Under the pieces are notes generated by a model. It saw only the letters and a list, made by a program, of their open reading frames with translations. It was not told the DNA's origin and did no database searches. Source: Candidatus Thiodiazotropha taylori (GTDB taxonomy: Bacteria; Pseudomonadota; Gammaproteobacteria; Chromatiales; Chromatiaceae). From it: a stretch of DNA of 7,861 nt. The translations under genes and the position numbers were made by a program. Shown here one piece after another: positions 5,563 through 7,861 of this stretch. Position 1 is the first letter of the stretch, and each line of letters starts with the position of its first letter. The stretch is from assembly GCA_019100305.1 (NCBI GenBank), contig JAHRHW010000204.1, positions 1 to 7,861 on the forward strand, in the 5' to 3' direction.

Positions 5563-6012
5563 AAAACGGTTGATGAACAGACGGTGATCCGCCTCACTTA
5601 AGCGTCGACAGACCTCGCGACCAAGATTCATATAGATCATCAAATACTGCTCGTGATCAAGACCGTAGAGTTCTGCCAATCGCGCCGCCTTGATCTGAAT
5701 TGCCTGACAATCCTCCAGAGCCTGAACGGCTGCACTGCGTGGCTTGCAGTCCATCAGAGCCATTTCACCAAAACAGTCACCGGTTTCCAGGGTTCTCAGC
5801 ATATAGAGTCTCTCCTGCCAGGTTCTGTATACTGCCACCCGCCCCTGCTCGAGAATATAGATTGAGTTATCCAGGTCTCCCTCCTGAAAAAAATATTGAT
5901 CTTTTTCAACCTCGATAATGGAGGCCTTGCTGATTAACAGATCCAAGGTGTTCTCACTCACACCACCAAAGATCGGCATACCCTGTAGCATGGAAACTCT
6001 TGATTGGTGCAT
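5506..6012 (-). CDS. Stand-alone cyclic nucleotide-binding domain protein
   Basis: This 168-residue cytosolic protein consists almost wholly of a Crp-type cyclic nucleotide-binding beta-barrel, about residues 8-135. The phosphate-binding cassette is well preserved: GDCFGEMALMDCKPRSAAVQ, with Gly82-Glu83 and Arg92-Ser93-Ala94 where cAMP- or cGMP-binding members have GE and R-S/T-A. There is no C-terminal helix-turn-helix, kinase or channel domain, so it is not a Crp/Fnr transcription factor; after a helical segment (LGREVCRRLSEADH) it ends in a polar tail rich in Q and D. It may act as a small sensor through a protein partner. Start choice is open: ATG 6012 (MHQSRV) or ATG 5991 (MLQGMPIF), the latter with AAGAG a few bases upstream. 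It lies 92 bases downstream of the NTF2-like gene on the same strand and may be co-transcribed. Its 3' end overlaps the exported-protein gene by 57 bases. Confidence 0.88.
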   Translation of the reverse strand: MHQSRVSMLQGMPIFGGVSENTLDLLISKASIIEVEKDQYFFQEGDLDNSIYILEQGRVAVYRTWQERLYMLRTLETGDCFGEMALMDCKPRSAAVQALEDCQAIQIKAARLAELYGLDHEQYLMIYMNLGREVCRRLSEADHRLFINRFSLDAGDQSQTDQAQCHQQ

Positions 6013-6104
6013 TGGCCCGCCCCACTGGTCTTCAGAATTGTTGTTGGAACTGTTTCAAGTCTAGTTGGATTTGTTCAAACTATAAACGTCGATCCTCCTC
6101 GTCT

Positions 6105-6542
6105 CTAAACAGCCTGCAGGTAGCGCTTGCGAATCCAGCTCAGCACACCACCAAGCAGCGGCAGTTTTTCATAGATATATTCAGCGGAATCCCAATAGTC
6201 GATATGTTCGATCACCTCACCCTGAGGATTGAATCGAACCTGACTGATGCCAACGATAGATCGGCTTTTGCTACTACCCTTCGGGCGATAAAGAAACTTC
6301 CAGTGTAGATAGCCCTGATACCCACTGCCGCAACTGTCACTCACTTCAAACTGACAGGTTTCACACACTCTGAACATATGTCTGAACACCTGTTTTACCG
6401 ATTCGATGCCTACAACATCATTAAACGGATCCTTGAAACGAATCCGCTGGTTGAACACTTTGTCACACTGCTCAAGTTTCGTTTTGTCCAGCGACTCAAA
6501 AAAATCACTGTAGCCAGACAACCACTCTCCAATCTTACTCAT
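6105..6542 (-). CDS. NTF2-like (SnoaL-like) domain protein
   Basis: This is a 145-residue protein of the NTF2-like alpha+beta cone fold. An N-terminal helix (WLSGYSDFFESLDK) is followed by FNQRIRFKDPFNDV, the strand and loop that line the pocket, then a helix (SVKQVFRHMF) and strands ending in VRFNPQGEVIEHIDYWDSAE, a typical SnoaL-like ending. The fold binds small hydrophobic molecules and includes isomerases and cyclases, but no reaction can be assigned. The frame is open up to an ATG at 6611, which would overlap the dehydrogenase gene by 73 bases and has no ribosome site. I prefer ATG 6542, which overlaps the dehydrogenase stop by four bases (ATGA), has GGAG upstream and starts just before the first helix. 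Close coupling with the dehydrogenase suggests the two act on the same substrate. Four cysteines (including C-x-x-C in CETC) may be incidental. Confidence 0.85.
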   Translation of the reverse strand: MSKIGEWLSGYSDFFESLDKTKLEQCDKVFNQRIRFKDPFNDVVGIESVKQVFRHMFRVCETCQFEVSDSCGSGYQGYLHWKFLYRPKGSSKSRSIVGISQVRFNPQGEVIEHIDYWDSAEYIYEKLPLLGGVLSWIRKRYLQAV

Positions 6543-7315
6543 TTCAGCAATCTCCGCATCAGTGCAAAATAGACTCCGTATGGCATCCAACTGAGTAATC
6601 TCATAATCCATGAAAATGTGGTTGGAAAGCGGATTTCAAAACGGTTTGATATAAGCTGATCTTTAATCACTTTGGCAGCCATTACCGGGGTAATCAAAAA
6701 CGGCATCTTGAAATCATTCTTGTCTGTGAGATCTGTTGCCACAAATCCTGGATTGATCAAGCGGATACGAATTCCCAACTGTAACAGTTCCGGCTGTAAA
6801 GACTCGGCCAGATTGATCAATGCCGCCTTAGTGGCACTGTAGGGAGCAGCACCTGGCAATCCACAATATCCGGACAGACTGGCCGTTATCAGGATCTGAC
6901 CCTGGGCTCGTTGGCTCATACCCGGTATCAGCGCTGCTATACAGTTGACCACACCGAGATAGTTGACATTGTTGAGCCTGCGAAACAGCTCCGGGTCGAA
7001 ATCACTCAGTCTCATTGGTGAGTAATCTCCAGCATTCAGAAAAGCATAATCTACGCTTCCATAATCTCGCTCGATCTCGCCAATCACATCGTTAACGGAT
7101 TGCGGATCAGTCACATCCAGCACAATCTGCCGAATCGGGTGGCTACCACCAGTTTCTGCGGTTTTGCTCAACTTCTCCCGATTACGCCCTGAAATCACCA
7201 CAGTCCAACCCATGTCACTCAAAGCATGAGCCAACGATCTACCGATACCGCTACCGCCTCCGGTAATCCAGGCTACCGGGGATCCATTCTGTTCATCGTT
7301 CCTGGGATGCACCAT
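6539..7315 (-). CDS. Short-chain dehydrogenase/reductase (SDR)
   Basis: This 258-residue NAD(P)-dependent oxidoreductase has all classical SDR elements: the cofactor loop TGGGSGIGRS (residues 18-27), Arg44 in SGRNREKL, which favours NADP(H), LNAG at 93-96, Asn118, catalytic Ser146, and YSATK with Tyr159 and Lys163. The C-terminal part (FEIRFPTTFSWIMRLL, then YGVYFALMRR) is amphipathic and basic, as in SDRs that work on lipids or at membranes. The substrate is unknown. ATG 7315 has AAGG about eight bases upstream. It is the first gene of the minus-strand group, coupled to the NTF2-like gene, and diverges from the FAD oxidoreductase across a palindrome-rich region. Related SDR and COG2907 oxidoreductase pairs are found in clusters for light- or singlet-oxygen-induced lipid modification, which gives the best guess for its pathway. 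Confidence 0.93.
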   Translation of the reverse strand: MVHPRNDEQNGSPVAWITGGGSGIGRSLAHALSDMGWTVVISGRNREKLSKTAETGGSHPIRQIVLDVTDPQSVNDVIGEIERDYGSVDYAFLNAGDYSPMRLSDFDPELFRRLNNVNYLGVVNCIAALIPGMSQRAQGQILITASLSGYCGLPGAAPYSATKAALINLAESLQPELLQLGIRIRLINPGFVATDLTDKNDFKMPFLITPVMAAKVIKDQLISNRFEIRFPTTFSWIMRLLSWMPYGVYFALMRRLLK

Positions 7316-7423
7316 AAATCATACCTTTTGTATCAATTTTCGAGACTCGTCTTTGTTTTTAAATTAGCCACATCACATTGTTTTTAAAAGATTTATTAAT
7401 TTTTCAGATAAATAAACCTAAAA

Positions 7424-7442
7424 TATACAATGTCATTGTATA
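7424..7442. promoter_or_regulatory. 19-bp perfect palindrome, candidate operator
   Basis: TATACAATG, a central T, then CATTGTATA: both nine-base arms are exact reverse complements. The ends, TATACA and TGTATA, match the two half-sites reported for class II LitR (PplR1) of Pseudomonas putida, but in a seven-base rather than 12-base spacing. The symmetry fits a dimeric regulator binding on one face of the helix. Confidence 0.6.
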
Positions 7443-7454
7443 ACTATTATAGTT
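7442..7454. repeat. 13-bp perfect palindrome
   Basis: AACTAT, a central T, then ATAGTT: a perfect six-base inverted repeat that shares one base with the 19-bp palindrome. Centres are 15 bases apart. It is AT-rich, so chance is more likely than for its neighbour, but it might extend the operator. Confidence 0.4.
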
Positions 7455-7459
7455 GTTTT

Positions 7460-7477
7460 TTGTACAATTTTGTACAA
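7460..7477 (+). promoter_or_regulatory. Tandem TTGTACAA boxes before the FAD oxidoreductase
   Basis: TTGTACAATTTTGTACAA holds two copies of the self-complementary octamer TTGTACAA with a ten-base period, so both lie on the same face of DNA. TATTAT (7479-7484) follows directly and TTGTTT (7453-7458) precedes, so the boxes would fill the gap between -35 and -10, where a repressor would block RNA polymerase. The same TTGTACA core with a following TGTATAA occurs before the MerR-type regulator gene at 1440-1456, which makes that regulator the first candidate to bind. Confidence 0.55.
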
Positions 7478-7511
7478 ATATTATCTGTAAATCGATCTGC
7501 AGGTAATTACT

Positions 7512-7861
7512 GTGAAACAAAACGAGATAAAACGAATCGGGATTGTGGGAAGCGGTATCGCAGGCTTGAGTGCAGCCTGGCTGCTTAAAGACAGATATCA
7601 GGTGGATCTGTACGAGCAGAACGACTATGTGGGTGGCCACACACACACAATCGAGGTGCCGGAGGGTAGTGACAGGATTCCAATCGACACGGGGTTCATT
7701 GTTTATAACGAACCCAACTACCCCCTGCTGACAAAACTGCTGGATCACCTTCAGGTAGAGACCCAAAACACCGATATGTCGTTTGCCGTTTCGATCGATT
7801 CCGGCTCGCTCGAGTACGCCGGTGACAATCTGAAGAAACTGTTTGCCCAGAGACAAAATCT
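7512..7861 (+). CDS. FAD-dependent oxidoreductase, COG2907 type, N-terminal part (3' truncated)
   Basis: An open frame runs from GTG 7512 off the right edge, giving 116 residues. It begins with an FAD/NAD-binding fold: IGIVGSGIAGLSAAWLL (residues 9-25) is the GxGxxG dinucleotide loop, Glu35 ends the second strand (LYEQ) where it would hold the adenosine ribose, and VGGHTHTI (40-47) is the usual flavin loop of amine-oxidase-like proteins. IDTGFIVYN and the following YPLLTKLLDHL are characteristic of the COG2907 group. AGGT at 7501-7504 is the ribosome site, seven bases before the GTG; there is no in-frame ATG nearby. COG2907 proteins usually sit with DUF1365 and cyclopropane/furan fatty-acid synthase-like genes, which would be expected just beyond the window. 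The substrate is not known; unsaturated membrane lipid is the likely one. Confidence 0.9.
   Translation, partial: MKQNEIKRIGIVGSGIAGLSAAWLLKDRYQVDLYEQNDYVGGHTHTIEVPEGSDRIPIDTGFIVYNEPNYPLLTKLLDHLQVETQNTDMSFAVSIDSGSLEYAGDNLKKLFAQRQN

Larger units (their letters stand above)
7316..7511. promoter_or_regulatory. Divergent promoter region between SDR and FAD oxidoreductase
   Basis: This 196-base region is much richer in A and T than the flanking genes. It carries, from left to right, a CGAGACTCG palindrome (7341-7349), a T/A-rich stretch, a 19-bp palindrome (7424-7442), a 13-bp palindrome (7442-7454) and tandem TTGTACAA boxes (7460-7477). All three strong elements lie nearer the oxidoreductase, within 90 bases of its start. 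TTGTAT on the minus strand (about 7435-7440) could be a -35 for the dehydrogenase, giving a leader of about 100 bases. TATTAT at 7479-7484 could be a -10 for the oxidoreductase. Confidence 0.65.

Noticed and set aside
7638..7649. (CA)6 dinucleotide tract in the FAD oxidoreductase gene, possible phase-variation site
   Set aside because: It codes for the HTHT of the conserved flavin-loop block GGHTHT; six units are short for slippage control, and no frame shift is seen.

Overview
The window looks like chromosomal DNA of a non-phototrophic gammaproteobacterium with moderate GC. This placement is inferred from protein styles (class II LitR/PplR-like MerR regulator, class I photolyase next to a YbgA-type protein, group II truncated haemoglobin, rhodanese tail); a sulfur-oxidising lineage would fit but is not proven. 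No rRNA, tRNA, CRISPR array, insertion sequence or phage gene was seen.

Layout. (1) 1-1161: the C-terminus of a rhodanese-like protein (+), a single-pass membrane protein of unknown function (+), then a convergent truncated haemoglobin (-). (2) 1162-1479: a 318-base gap with inverted repeats and the presumed promoter/operator of the next operon. (3) 1480-4846: a tight three-gene + operon: MerR/LitR-type regulator, DNA photolyase phrB (2-base gap), and a DUF523-DUF1722 fusion (ATGA overlap). (4) 4847-5562: a 392-base gap with small hairpins and a good sigma-54 (-24/-12) promoter match, followed by a small exported protein whose C-terminal anchor resembles PEP-CTERM. (5) 5506-7315 on the - strand: short-chain dehydrogenase, NTF2-like protein (4-base overlap) and, 92 bases further on, a stand-alone cyclic-nucleotide-binding-domain protein whose 3' end overlaps the exported-protein gene. 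(6) 7316-7511: a 196-base AT-rich divergent promoter region full of palindromes. (7) 7512-end: the N-terminus of a FAD-dependent oxidoreductase of the COG2907 type, with a GTG start.

How the genes fit together. Regulator, photolyase, dehydrogenase, NTF2-like protein and COG2907 oxidoreductase match the gene content of light- or singlet-oxygen-induced clusters known in Pseudomonas and other proteobacteria. There, class II LitR (PplR) proteins control phrB and lipid-modification genes such as ufaM (furan fatty acids). The sequence supports such a circuit here: TTGTACA-type half-sites occur as tandem pairs both upstream of the regulator gene (1440-1456) and in the divergent region (7460-7477), with a 19-bp perfect palindrome of related sequence at 7424-7442. 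The regulator lacks the cobalamin-ligand histidine, so sensing through B12 is unlikely, and no LOV photoreceptor is visible in the window. The sigma-54-driven exported protein appears to be a separate unit.
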